Shown here one piece after another: positions 13,001 through 21,700 of a stretch of 64,000 bases of DNA. Both the position numbers and the translations under genes were made by a program. The notes under the pieces were generated by a model, which saw only the letters and a program-made list of their open reading frames with translations, was not told the DNA's origin and ran no database searches. The DNA is from Plazaster borealis (taxonomy: Eukaryota; Echinodermata; Asteroidea; Forcipulatida; Labidiasteridae), in contig CM037473.1 of assembly GCA_021014325.1 (NCBI GenBank), positions 21,504,822-21,568,821 of the forward strand. The letters are read 5' to 3'. Every line of letters starts with the position of its first letter. Positions within the stretch are counted from its first letter, which is position 1.

Positions 13001-16000
13001 TATACCAGTGCATGTACATGGACCGTTCCGATGGATCGCTGGAACAATCTGAATAGTGCTCGTATTCACTCGTGTAGGGTTGCTCCCGTACTTCGGCACA
13101 ATGTTGTGGTTTAGTGGAACCTTCTGCGGGTCCAATGGATTGGGGGCGTGTGCCCACAGGAACGTTCTTTTGCACCTAGAATGTGCCACACTTTTGAGAG
13201 ACACTCCCTAAGTGAACTCACAAGCAAGAAAGCAGACAGTTAAACAAAAATTAACTTGCAGCCTGGAAGAACCAGCCTTTTTCTCTTCTACTTCAACATT
13301 GCACTCTGCATTGTCTGTAAGTCTGGATAGAATGCCAAGGAAAGCTTGGCAGCATGCGTGCCATTCCCTATAGTATAGGCCTACCTATTATTAGGTGCAA
13401 CTACATGTAAAGACTACAAAAAATACTTCACATACCTTTTGTCACTGGCTCGCAGCACCTTGGCAAAGACATCCAACTCACAGAACTCCATGCCTAGTTG
13501 GCAAAGCCTTCCTTGTTTGTACAGCTAGAAGGATAACATCAGAAAGTAAGATTTAATTTTGTACAGATCTCCGTATCATTACCATGTAAATACTGCCTCC
13601 AAGTCAATACAAGATTTCACAGTTCATTTTCTATCTAATCAGTACGTTCAGTTCAAGCCCAGGTTGGACTCCTCAATTGCAACGGACACCGACGTCCTAC
13701 CAGGGCTAGTTCAGTCCCAACTTAAGAATCAGACCTAACTTGAGTGTTACAGTTGGGACGGAACAAATATAGTTCAGGAATTAGATTTGATGAATTAAAA
13801 ATTCCTGAAAATGGCTTTCAGGCATGGATTTCCCTTTATTCTCGACACAAAACCTCCAAGAGGTTACAATTCAGGAAGTTTACAGACTTCATGCATCACC
13901 AGAAAGACAAAACTACAGGTTTATGGACACAATGCGGACTATTTCTTTCTCCCTTTGGTGACTGCTTTACTTCTTTCAAGTAAACTTGAAGGTTCAAGGA
14001 GTTTTTGAGAAAATCCTGAAATTAGGAAAAAACCTGAGAAATAACAATTGCATGCCTGATACAGTGATAGTATTAATCAGGCCTGATACTCAGTCAGTAT
14101 GGGCCTCTAAAGTAATTTGAGATCCTTTCAAGTTTCTCTTGACATAGAACGAGGCTTGTACATGGTCTTCGGTAATTAACACTAAATATAGAGGGTGCTG
14201 CAGCATGCATGTGAAGTCACAGATACATGTAACAGCAGTATGAATAATTAAATGGTATTCAGACTTTCCTTTTTCTAAAATTATCCTTTAATAAGGAAAT
14301 GTTTGAGAGGGGCAAGGTTATTAAAATGGAATTCTGACTATCTTTCCTTTTCCAAAAATACCCTTTAAATAAGGAAGTGTTTGAAAAAGGCAAAGTTAAA
14401 GGGCCGAGTAGAATGTAAATCTTTCCCTTTAAAAAATTATCCTTTAATATTAAGATTTAGCCTATAAGGAAAAATTTGAGAATGGCAATAATTGGGAATT
14501 CATATCTTTCCTCTCCTAAAAATTATCCTGTATTAATAAGGAAATAATAGAGAAAAGCAATTAGCACTCTGCACTAATGCTAAAAATTGAAGCAAAGTAC
14601 CCGAATCTCATACAAACTTGTCAAGTTTTACTAACAATGTGCACTGCTGTCCAAGTTTTATGGTGTGTACTGGCTAATACTAATAACAAGTGCAAATATG
14701 GCGCGTCGAAGATGCAGTTATCACGCGAGTGGTAGAGTGTTTGTCTCACAGCTACTTCTAGAAACTATAAGGCTCTTTTTGGGCCTCCGTAACGCTATAG
14801 GCCTATACGTTTTCAAAATGCAAATGGTCATTGATAGTTCTAAATGTTCTGGTCTTCAGCCAGCACTAACTTCAGCTTCCTTTGAACTACATCTAAAACT
14901 TACTCAACACACTGTACAAACATTCACAATATGCATCTTTTTTGCCGAATTACAGGCAAAAACCTCTTCAAAACATGAAATTTCTTACACGTATAACTCG
15001 CGGCTGTTTGTCAAAGCATCCAACGATAGAACCGGAATGGTCGGACCAACCATTCTGTGAAAGCGGGGTTACAAGGCTTCTGGAGCACACCGCGTTGTCT
15101 TTAATTGTGCGCAATGCATGAACAGCAGTGCCTATGCGCCGTGATGAAATGAGGCAAGGTATTTTGTAACACCCCTTTCATAACACCCCTTTGAGCAAAA
15201 GTGACATCACTTAGTGCGATGCATTGTGCATGCTTATGGCCTAGGCATGATTCAAGTGGCGATGTGAACCCCAGCTCACTGAAAATGAATGAAAACAAAC
15301 TTAAAGGCACTGAACACGTTTGGAAATTGTCATAGACCAGTGTTCTCACTTGGTGTATCCCAATGCATAAAATAACAAGCCTGTGAAAATTTGGGCTCAA
15401 ATGGTCATCGAAGTTGCAAGAAAATGATGAAAGAAAAACACCCTTGTTGTACAAATTTGTGTGCTTTCAGATAGGAATAAAAACTTCTTGCAAGAAGTTT
15501 TATTATTTTAGTGAGAAATTACCTCTTTCTCAAAAACTACGTTACTTCAGAGGGAGTCGTTTTTCACAATGTTTTATACTATCAACAGCTCTCCATTGCT
15601 TGTTACCAAGTAAGTTTTTATGCTAATATTTGTTTTGAGTCATTACCAAACGTGTACGATACCTTTAAGAGGGTGCATATATTATCGTACGAATTATGAT
15701 CCATCAACCCTGACTGCGCCTCCATGGTGGCTCCAATGCACATAGCTTTGAAGTGTACAAATTCTTGTACCGAATAGTTGTACTAAATTTCTGAATCAAT
15801 GAATGAGTTGTACTTAATATCGTAGTCATCATAAAGATTGGAACTATGAAGAGGTTCATTCCTCTATCGTCTGGAACGAACCTCATTAGTTCTAGGTTAG
15901 GGGTAGCCTACAAATATTTCAATATTTCAAGGTTTAGTTCAATATTTGCTTTTTAACTCTTTCATGCACCGACCGGTCGCTTTTGACTGGTTTAAATCCC

Positions 16001-16519
16001 ATCAGAAAAATAGTTGTTAAACAAAAAATAAAGATCGCACGGGAAAGAGGACTCTTGAGGGTGCTATTGTGACCCGTTTTTAGGGGGGTCGCCATTTGCA
16101 AAAAACCCAAGTGAACAATTAATGTGTCCATACGATCAATTTATCACTAAAATAAATGGTGCATGAAAGGGTTAATTGCACGATTGAAATGAAATATCAA
16201 TGAACGATTTATTGGCCTAAAAGAATTAGGCCTAATTTAGATTAAAAAAAAAATCAAATAGTAAATAGACGTATATGGCATTTAGGGGACTAACATTTTA
16301 TAGAATTCAAAAGCAAAAATGTTAATAAAAATAACAGTTACTTTACTTAAATCAATCAGTGATCATCATCATACCAACCTTGTAATAAACATCAAATTGT
16401 ATGTTTTCTGGGAGTAATCGGAGTTCAAGTCTGTGTCTGGAGTATGTGGAAACAACTGCAGTTATTGCTGAGTTGTACAGAGTTTCTGGGATCCACTCTA
16501 GCTCGCTCGCAACCGCCAT
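1055..16519 (-). CDS. APPBP2: APPBP2-like TPR protein (amyloid protein-binding protein 2), 12 exons, 581 aa
   Basis: Exons read on the minus strand: 16519-16379, 13524-13436, 11230-11079, 10478-10355, 9845-9677, 7501-7344, 6803-6698, 6260-6136, 4983-4898, 3804-3614, 2149-1984, 1293-1055. All have AG/GT borders and their phases join into one frame of 581 codons plus TGA; human APPBP2 is 585 aa. The start is the ATG in MAVASELEWIPETLYN, matching the family N terminus. Seen: LPENIQFDVYY (about 36-46), LLHHCLQALMDHGVKVASVL (exon 3), CALLFAKSQYDE (exon 5), HEDLAYASYVHQYSSGKFD (exon 8), KHYGNLGRLYQSM (exon 10) and DYEVALSVGHLASLYNYDM (exon 11), which are TPR helices of the family. Known: APPBP2 binds the basolateral sorting signal of APP and is a substrate receptor of CUL2 ubiquitin ligases reading C-terminal degrons. 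Function here is inferred from that close match. No frameshift or stop seen. The introns carry many MITEs and SINEs. Confidence 0.95.
1362..1611. mobile_element. Foldback MITE, GGGCCCAATTTCAT-type
   Basis: The left end CAGGGCCCAATTTCATAGAG with GCTGCTAAGC returns in reverse as GCTTAGCAGCTCTATGAAAT then TGGGCC at the right end. The inner parts also pair: the tract around 1408-1450 (cttccttgataaaaaacagg) returns inverted near 1532-1560. It lies in APPBP2 intron 11. A further arm of the same family sits at about 1826-1956, and a second full copy is at 38028-38223. No coding capacity. Confidence 0.8.
1826..1956. repeat. Partial copy of the GGGCCCAATTTCAT foldback MITE
   Basis: Holds 'tgcttagcaaagaaaaaatt' and ends 'cttaacagctttgtgaagtt' plus 'gggcc', a diverged right arm of the element at 1362-1611. 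It reaches to within 28 bases of the end of APPBP2 exon 11 (1984). Confidence 0.6.
2195..2905 (+). mobile_element. S1-family tRNA-derived SINE, interrupted by a MITE
   Basis: The first part matches the S1 body (gtcatgacacttgtgtcctt, gagcaagacactt, the 'cgtaggtcc' segment). The tail at about 2838-2905 has 'gagcactttgagacacccgt' and an A/T-rich end, as in S1 copies. The body is split at 2431-2737 by a separate inverted-repeat element. The tRNA-like head is mostly missing. Confidence 0.65.
2431..2737 (-). mobile_element. MITE with AGGGTTCTYCCC ends (copy 1)
   Basis: It begins AGGGTTCTCCCCAGG and ends GCTAGCTTGTGCATGGGAAG AACCCT. The second copy, in opposite orientation, is at 46731-47048, where AGGGTTCTTCCCATGCACAA leads and GGGGAGAACCCTG closes. 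About 310 bp, non-coding. Both copies lie inside S1 SINEs but at different points of the SINE, so they are independent insertions. Confidence 0.7.
3103..3512 (+). mobile_element. Full-length S1 tRNA-derived SINE with 27-bp target duplication
   Basis: The head is tRNA-like: box A TGGCCGAGCGG and box B GGTTCGAATTC, as in Leu/Ser-type tRNAs. The body follows, with a 3' tail 'gcgctttgagaca...ggcgctatataag' and (TTA)n. It is flanked by a direct repeat, 3076-3102 and 3513-3539, 27 bases with one mismatch (aatctacagactTcatgaaa...). That is a target-site duplication of LINE-driven insertion. It lies in APPBP2 intron 10, under 100 bases from the end of exon 10 (3614). Confidence 0.88.
3856..4253 (+). 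mobile_element. S1 tRNA-derived SINE
   Basis: Starts GTGGCGTGTCGTGGCAGAGC, with box-B-like GGTTTGAGTCC, the body 'gagcaagacacttaaccatt' and a terminal (ATT)n. Located in APPBP2 intron 9, 52 bases upstream of the start of exon 10 (3804). Together with 3103-3512 it brackets exon 10 with direct copies of the same SINE. Confidence 0.82.
4276..4850 (+). mobile_element. S1 SINE remnant split by an S2 SINE
   Basis: S1 body sequence at 4283-4400 (gccgtaggtcctgtgtgcta, aaaagaaccca) continues at 4680-4850 (gagaaggggcttgctctggt ... gagcgctttgagatgtctgt). The S2 SINE of 4401-4680 is inserted between, so S2 is the younger element here. Confidence 0.7.
4401..4680 (+). mobile_element. S2 tRNA-derived SINE (copy 1)
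   Basis: tRNA-like head: box A GGTTGGTGTAGTGGTA and box B GGTTCGAATCC. The body has 'cctacctgactgtgtgggtt', 'ttcttggctagtatagtgat' and 'ttcacaaccagaa', ending in (AAATG)n. Other copies at 40275-40556 and 47848-48131, and a partial one at 52573-52740. The strong box A/B spacing shows a tRNA origin, but the body makes it a SINE, not a tRNA gene. Confidence 0.88.
5141..5260 (+). repeat. S1 SINE fragment
   Basis: Contains 'catcgaactcaagttctgg', box-B-like GGTTTGAATCC and 'gtgaccttgagcaagacact'. Truncated at both ends; upstream of APPBP2 exon 9 in intron 8. Confidence 0.7.
7008..7262 (+). repeat. Left arm of inverted repeat flanking APPBP2 exon 6
   Basis: The stretch with 'ggttattcatgttggcaaaa', 'aggctacactgcgttttag' and 'catcaaaatcacacaaaccc' returns in reverse complement at 8445-8692, over about 250 bases with few mismatches. 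The arms lie in introns 6 and 5 of APPBP2 and bracket exon 6 (7344-7501). Confidence 0.85.
7580..7945. mobile_element. TTAA-flanked MITE, family B (copy 1)
   Basis: Begins TTAAAGGGATTGTATACGTT TGGTAAT and ends ATTACCAAACGTATACAGAC CCTTTAA. The termini are inverted repeats, flanked by TTAA on both sides. Internal landmarks 'gttgtagatatataccataa' and 'aagcagtacttcttacca'-like segments recur in copies at 24245, 34264, 44789 and 61479. No protein is encoded. Located in APPBP2 intron 5. Confidence 0.87.
8445..8692 (-). repeat. Right arm of inverted repeat flanking APPBP2 exon 6
   Basis: Reverse-complement partner of 7008-7262: 'gggtttgtgtgattttgatg', 'ctaaaacgcagcctaagtaa', 'ttgccaacatgaataacctt'. 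It is followed by a 26-base A run near 8759-8785, which may mark the 3' end of a retroposed copy. Confidence 0.85.
9206..9362. repeat. Foldback repeat (TCTACTGC / GCAGTAGA)
   Basis: 'agaacttgtcttgctattta' at the left returns as 'taaatagcaagacaagttct' at the right, and the inside (cgggagactattctac ... gtagaatagtctcccg) pairs too, giving a nearly continuous hairpin of about 155 bases. Related sequence, not always folded back, lies at 20094-20345 and 49215-49600. In APPBP2 intron 5, close to exon 5. Confidence 0.8.
9897..10215 (+). repeat. Internally duplicated intronic repeat
   Basis: 'aacgttggcggcctgtggat' followed by 'ggcgtttcagaatgtcggcg' near 9965-10020 recurs as 'aatgttggcggcctgcggat' and 'gacgtttcagaacgttggtg' near 10145-10200. 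The two units lie about 180 bases apart in APPBP2 intron 4. Nature unknown. Confidence 0.5.
11262..11500 (+). repeat. S1 SINE 3' fragment
   Basis: Contains 'agaaggggtttgccctggtg', 'tgctgagtgcgctgcag' and a terminal (ATT)n tract, matching the 3' half of S1 copies. The tRNA-like head is absent. Confidence 0.65.
12375..12460 (+). repeat. tRNA-like SINE head remnant
   Basis: Box-A-like TGGTCTAGTGATAACCA and box-B-like GGATTTGAATC are about 45 bases apart, similar to the head of S3 SINEs. No acceptor-stem pairing is evident, so it is not called a tRNA gene. Confidence 0.5.
12715..13310 (+). repeat. Two-unit tandem duplication of about 455 bp offset
   Basis: The stretch 12717-12845 (cctagaacgtacttgac, 'agctcacaagcaagaaagta', 'cttggaagaactaggctttc') returns diverged at 13173-13300 (cctagaatgtgccacac, 'aactcacaagcaagaaagca', 'cctggaagaaccagcctttt'). 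It lies in APPBP2 intron 2, about 130 bases above exon 2. I see no coding sequence in it. Confidence 0.6.
14262..14563 (+). repeat. Degenerate ~80-bp tandem repeat, about four units
   Basis: Each unit carries a 'TTATCCTTTAATAAGGAA'-like palindromic core followed by 'tttgagagggcaa'-like sequence. Cores fall near 14281, 14357, 14438 and 14520. A+T-rich, non-coding, in APPBP2 intron 1. Confidence 0.65.
15301..15668 (+). mobile_element. TTAA-flanked MITE, family A (copy A1)
   Basis: Starts TTAAAGGCACTGAACACGTT T and ends AACGTGTACGATACCTTTAA. Internal landmarks: 'agtgttctcacttggtgtat', 'gcctgtgaaaatttgggctc', 'ggtcatcgaagttgcaagaa', 'aaaacttcttgcaagaagtt' (itself a hairpin) and 'agagggagtcgttt'. 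Short frames inside are incidental. In APPBP2 intron 1. Confidence 0.9.
15953..16175. mobile_element. TTAA-flanked MITE, family D (copy D1)
   Basis: Begins TTAACTCTTTCATGCACC and ends GGTGCATGAAAGGGTTAA, 223 bases in all, an inverted-repeat pair with a TTAA at each end. This resembles piggyBac-type ends (TTAA target, C-rich first bases). The second copy is at 36192-36416. It is non-coding. Confidence 0.85.
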
Positions 16520-17202
16520 GTTGAAACGTATGCTACAATTACAAATACAATATCTCGATGATGATCAGAACGGAAATATTGCAGTTTAGTGAGATGTTGT
16601 CATTGACATCTCTGTGCATGATCGATGCATGATGAATGATGAATTACCAACAAAATACACTGTGTACACGAGCGCCATCAACGTCATGTATCACTTTCGG
16701 CTTTTTCCGGGCGGGATCGTAAAATCAGTACAGCGCCCTCTATGTAATAATGACCAATGGCTGATGATGAGGAACACTATACCTCAATAATTTTGACTGC
16801 CGACCCGAAACTCTTAAAAATTGGCTCTAGAAAGTTGCCAGATGCCCAGCATGTTCTGCTAGCAGATACACAATTATGACAATAATTAAAAACCATCAAT
16901 AAAGGGCCTATCGTTTTAATAAAATGTCACCCACCGAATTTATTGGTTTGAATAAAAAAAAGCTTGATTTAGAAATTGGAAATTGCGGTAAACAAATTAA
17001 TTTGCAATTTTTTTGAAAAATACAAATGGTTTAAACGGCAGGGAGCCCATCCAAGTTTAATCATTGAGTGCAACAGGTTTGGGATTCTTAAGATTCTTAA
17101 GTCTACCAAGTGCCTGAGGAGGGAGCCCCCTAGAGTTGCCAATTGTTTTGATTTAATCATAATCTTTCTTCAGGGAGCTGATCATGTGAACAGGATTTCC
17201 AT

Positions 17203-17521
17203 ATTTAAATCGTACACGTTTGGTAATGTCAAAGACCAGTGTTCTCACTTGGTGTATCCCACCATATGCATAAAATAACAAGCCTGTGAAAATTTGGGCT
17301 CAGTTGGTCATCGAAGTTGCAAGAAAATGTTGTACAATTTGTGTGCTTTCAGATAGGAATAAAAACTTCTTGCAAGAAGTTTTTATTATTTTTGTGAGAA
17401 ATTACCTCTTTCTCAACTACGTTACTTTAGAGGGAGTCGTTTCTCACAATGTTTTATACTATAACAGCTCTCTGTTGCTAGTTACCAAGTCAGTTTTTAT
17501 GCTAATATATATATTGAGTAT
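17203..17521 (+). mobile_element. Family A MITE (A2), 3' truncated
   Basis: Starts 'ttaaatcgtacacgtttggt' and runs through the family landmarks to 'gctaatatatatattgagta'. It is then cut directly by the next copy at 17522, whose own TTAA end follows. Confidence 0.85.
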
Positions 17522-17858
17522 TAAAGGCATGGACACGTTTGGTAATTGTCAAAGACCAGTATTCTCACTTGGTGTATCCCAACATATGCATAAAATAACA
17601 AACCTGTGAAAATGTGGGCTCAATTGGTCATCGAAGTTGCAAGAAAATAATGAAAGAAAAAACACCCTTGTTGCACAAATTTGTGTGCCTTCAGATGCCT
17701 GAAAAAAGGCTTCAGGCCTGAAGTCTGTTTCAGATCCAAATAATTATTTCTGTGAAAAATTACCTCTTTCTCAAAAACTATACGTTACTTCAGAGGGAGT
17801 CGTTTCTCACAATGTTTTATACTATCATCAGCTCTCCGTTGCTCGTAACCATATTAAA
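17522..17858 (+). mobile_element. Family A MITE (A3), inserted against A2
   Basis: Starts TTAAAGGCATGGACACGTTT. It carries an extra internal segment (gcctgaaaaaaggcttcagg ... gtctgtttcagatcca) that A2 lacks and the copy at 32128-32411 shares, so two subfamilies exist. The right terminus is lost near 17858. Confidence 0.83.
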
Positions 17859-18027
17859 ACCCTTTCAGCCCCAATGGCGACTTTAGTCGACTGTGCATCA
17901 TACCCTGCTTGAGCCCATGCTTTAATAGTCGCCCAACACAAAAAAGCTCTCAAGCCTGTGAGCATGCACAAACGGCATTTGTTAAAAAGCTGCAGTTTTG
18001 TCGATGTTCACCTTCCATACCCGAGCT

Positions 18028-18073
18028 TACCATCATTGGAAAGAAAAAGATCGGATCTTTCCAATGATGGTAA
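18028..18073. repeat. Short perfect hairpin
   Basis: 'taccatcattggaaag' at the left pairs exactly with 'ctttccaatgatggta' at the right around a 12-base loop (aaaaagatcgga). It lies in the APPBP2/PIPOX intergenic region. Function unknown. Confidence 0.75.
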
Positions 18074-18757
18074 AATATAATAGGGTTGCTATTATGCAAT
18101 CATTTCAAATTGGAGTGGAAACATCTGAAAATTCCAAACACCTATACGGAGCGCCATAATGGTTGTGTGCAAAAAAGTGTTTGGGTTTACAGAACACACT
18201 GGGGAAACAAAGACCAAGACCTTGGACATTTGGCTGTTTTCAATGATTTTTAAAGTATTTTTATGAAAGTAAATTAAATGAGTAAGAATTTCTTTAAATT
18301 CTTACTATGCTCTAAAATGAAATCTTCAAGATAATAATAGAGTTTGTAAAATCAAACTTTGAACACTGAGCCTGTTGTGTGAGAATGTGTGCTTCACGCT
18401 TGAGTGGTCAATCAACGTGGTTTATTATAATAAACACCCTGTACTCAACTATAAGACCTTACCCCCTATATGTGGAATGGTCCAGTCCAAGGACGTACAT
18501 GGAATCCCCATATTGGCACTTTGGACGATCGGTCAACTTACAATAGTGGAATATTTAATTGGACCATTGCTTTTGCATGGTCTATGTTAAGTTTCTGTCA
18601 TGAGAAATGCCTTTGAACAACGAAATTGACAACTTTTGGTAAAATTACACAAACGTATGACAGCTTTATTGGAGCCGGATGTATCAAGAACTCTCATTTT
18701 GAGGGCCGGGACAGTCCGTGTGCATGGAGCTCCGAATTGATTATTATAGCAACGAAA

Positions 18758-21700
18758 ATGGAATATGACTGCATCATTGTGGGTGCTGGTGTTTTAGGTT
18801 CAAGTTCCGCCTACCGACTTGTGAAAGATGGTTACAAAGTCATCCTTTTGGACCAGGTAAAATCTCACTTTATATTCGCGGTTCCATCCATGCTTGCCTC
18901 TTTCAGTCTTTGTTTAGGAATCTCTTGTTTTGACTTTAAAGGCAAACATCCATGCACCAATACTTATACGGTCATGTCATTTGTAGCTGATTACTCTTCA
19001 TGATGCTACAGCTTATTGTGAATCATACGACTGAAAGTTTGAAACAAACAATAAAATTCTTAGGAAGGGTCTGAGATCGTAGAGTTCTATAATAGAACTA
19101 AAGGGGCGTACAAAACCAGGTCAGAGCTCTGAACCAGGTGACATGGCCGGACAAAATGGGTCAAACCATGGAGGTCAGGCACATCGTACACACAGGTCAC
19201 GCACCAGTTCACACATCCAGCATTTTTTGTAGGCCTTATGTGCCCATGGTGGGCCAGCGCGGTTACGTGTCTGCGTTAAATCGATCAGAGTTCTCCCTCT
19301 AGTATTGCATGTAGTGTTTGCTTCGAATTGTCCCATTTGTTTTAAAATTTCCCACTCATTGCACAGAGAGAAGATCGAGACGGATGTTGGAATAAAATTT
19401 GTGTATATCCTAGAGATGGCCCGCAGGGAGCTATGCCCGATTGTCTCTGACTAAAAGAAATTGGTGGAAAACACAATATCGTCACAACAATGGAACTCAG
19501 TGTGATGTAACAGCAAAAACCCAAGGACAAGAGATGGGGAACTCGGGCTGGAAATGTGCACTGGATACCGTTTCAATACCAAATCTTTTGATGCAACAAT
19601 AGATCAGTGCAGACAATGACCATTGGTATAACACAATATTTGCTTGCTGAAGTGGCTCCCATTCAAATGTTCAGGTTCCAAAGGGAGGAGCTCCAGTTCC
19701 CCGTCTATCCTTTTACGTCATTTTCCCTTTGAACTGCCCTAAAGAATTATAGGACTACACAATTTGTTACACCAATATAGGGTATATAGCTTGCCTAGAG
19801 GCTTGTCCACCAGATGGAGCTGGCACTTATATAATATTTATTCACTTTAACTGTCATTTGTATACTTTTAGACGCATTGCCATTTATAAACATTCAATCA
19901 ATAACTTATTGCTCAGTCTCCTGACGATGACTAGAGCAAGCTGGGCGAAACGTCGAGACCTATTTAGACTCACTCCGCGGCAGTGTAGTTATTAACGAGA
20001 AGTCCCCCCGATCCACATAGCGAAAGTAGTAGTCCCGCCCGATTCCTACCTCCCGCCCAGGTAGTAGTATAATAAGCAGGACAGTTTCTTTTTTCAGAAC
20101 TGAGAAGTCTCCCGAATTCCGAATATTCTATACTGCGGCAGTAGAATAATAAGCAAGACAACTTCCCATAGAACAAAATCCACCTATAGCAAGTAGATTT
20201 AAGAACTGAGAAGTCTCCCGAATTCCGAATATTCTACTCTGCGGCAGTAGAATAAGAAGCAAGACAAGTTTTCAAAGAACAAAATCTACCTAGCAAGTAG
20301 ATATACACATGGTGTTACAGCAAACCAAATATATATATTATTGCTCATAACTTTTATAGTAATTATTTACAATGTCCCACAGGATTAAAAACCAGAGATA
20401 AAACTCAATGAGCAATTAAAACTCTGGAAACCTTGTGGCTGCCAGCAAATTGTACCTCTTTACGGTTTGCTTTTTGATGTTAACAAAAATTGTTTGATCT
20501 TTAAAAAAAATACAATCCACTTTGTTCTAAACTGAACCGAAGTCGCAAGCTAGAGTGACCATACGCTTTCCTGCACATTCTTCCAATAGCAATTTTCCAA
20601 ATAAATTATGTAGGCCTACCTTCTAAATGTGTTCCTCGCATACCAAGTCTTCGGAATCCGTTTTGATAACCGTTCAGTAGACAATGTTGCCTGCATCCGT
20701 AACGCAGGCAAATATAAATCTTGTGCCCTTGGCGCTCTATTGTCTTTGGATTCCACAAAGGGCCTGTTTTTGGGGTGGGGGTGTGGGTGTGGACGAGCGG
20801 ATGACCAAAAGTGGGGTGACCCCCCCTCCCGGCATCCATAAACAATCATAGCATTATTGGGAAGGTCCATGAGCTTCCTCTCAACCGAGGAAGATGTAAT
20901 CTGTTCAAATTGGTGTCTTGGAACTTCGAAGTATAGGGACTATACTCCAGTGATCCAAAATAATTTGTCAACACATGATATTACGTTAAGACTCGGCTTA
21001 AAGGCAAAGTATATACTTTTGGTTTTTGGAACCGTTTGACTGTTTTGATCCTATGTATATAATATCCAATAAAACACTTGATATATCTATGCAGTTCCCG
21101 TTACCTCACAGCCGAGGTAGTTCACATGGATCTGTGCGCATACTACGCTATCCCTATACAGACTACCGGCACCAGACTACAATGCCAGAACAACACCAAA
21201 TGTGGTCTCAACTGGAGAAGGAAGCCTCCACTATTTTGACCCAGTAGGTTTTTAAAACGAACTGTTTATTTATCTAGGCAACTCTATGACGGTGTAATGA
21301 AACAATGGAAATGAATTAATTAAATTATAAGCACAAGTAGTCATGTTGTTATTGTAACTACATTATTAAAAGTGTCTTTCCAATGCATACAGTCTTCATC
21401 GTTAACCTTTTAAAAATTATTTTTTCATTTGCATCGTTTTTTCAGCAAAACACCGAGTGCCATTATTTCTCCGTCTAGGAACAAAGTTTTTGTGGATAAA
21501 ATAAACATCGCCAGGAAATCGGGCATTCCTTGCTCAGAGTTAGAAGAGTCTCAATTCGCGGAAAGTCATCCGATGCTCCACTTTCCCGGATGTTCCGTTT
21601 TTACATACAATGTCCTTATCATTGATGCACACAAAGCTGTACAATGCTTACAGGTAACATGTTTACTTTGTTCGATAGGAAGCTTGTAAGCTGTGTGCTA

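Larger units (their letters stand above)
16520..18757. other. Intergenic region between divergent APPBP2 and PIPOX-like starts
   Basis: Holds the 5' flanks of both genes (start codons 2.24 kb apart, head to head), two family A MITEs (17203-17521 and 17522-17858) and a 45-base hairpin at 18028-18073. The first 200 bases above APPBP2 are the richest in CpG and probably hold its promoter. No TATA box stands out. No other gene is seen. Confidence 0.6.

Noticed and set aside
12788..13204. 138-codon minus-strand frame
   Set aside because: Covers the local duplication in APPBP2 intron 2 and matches nothing I know.
14665..15060. 131-codon plus-strand frame in APPBP2 intron 1
   Set aside because: No recognised domain, no family match, and no splice partners; probably chance.
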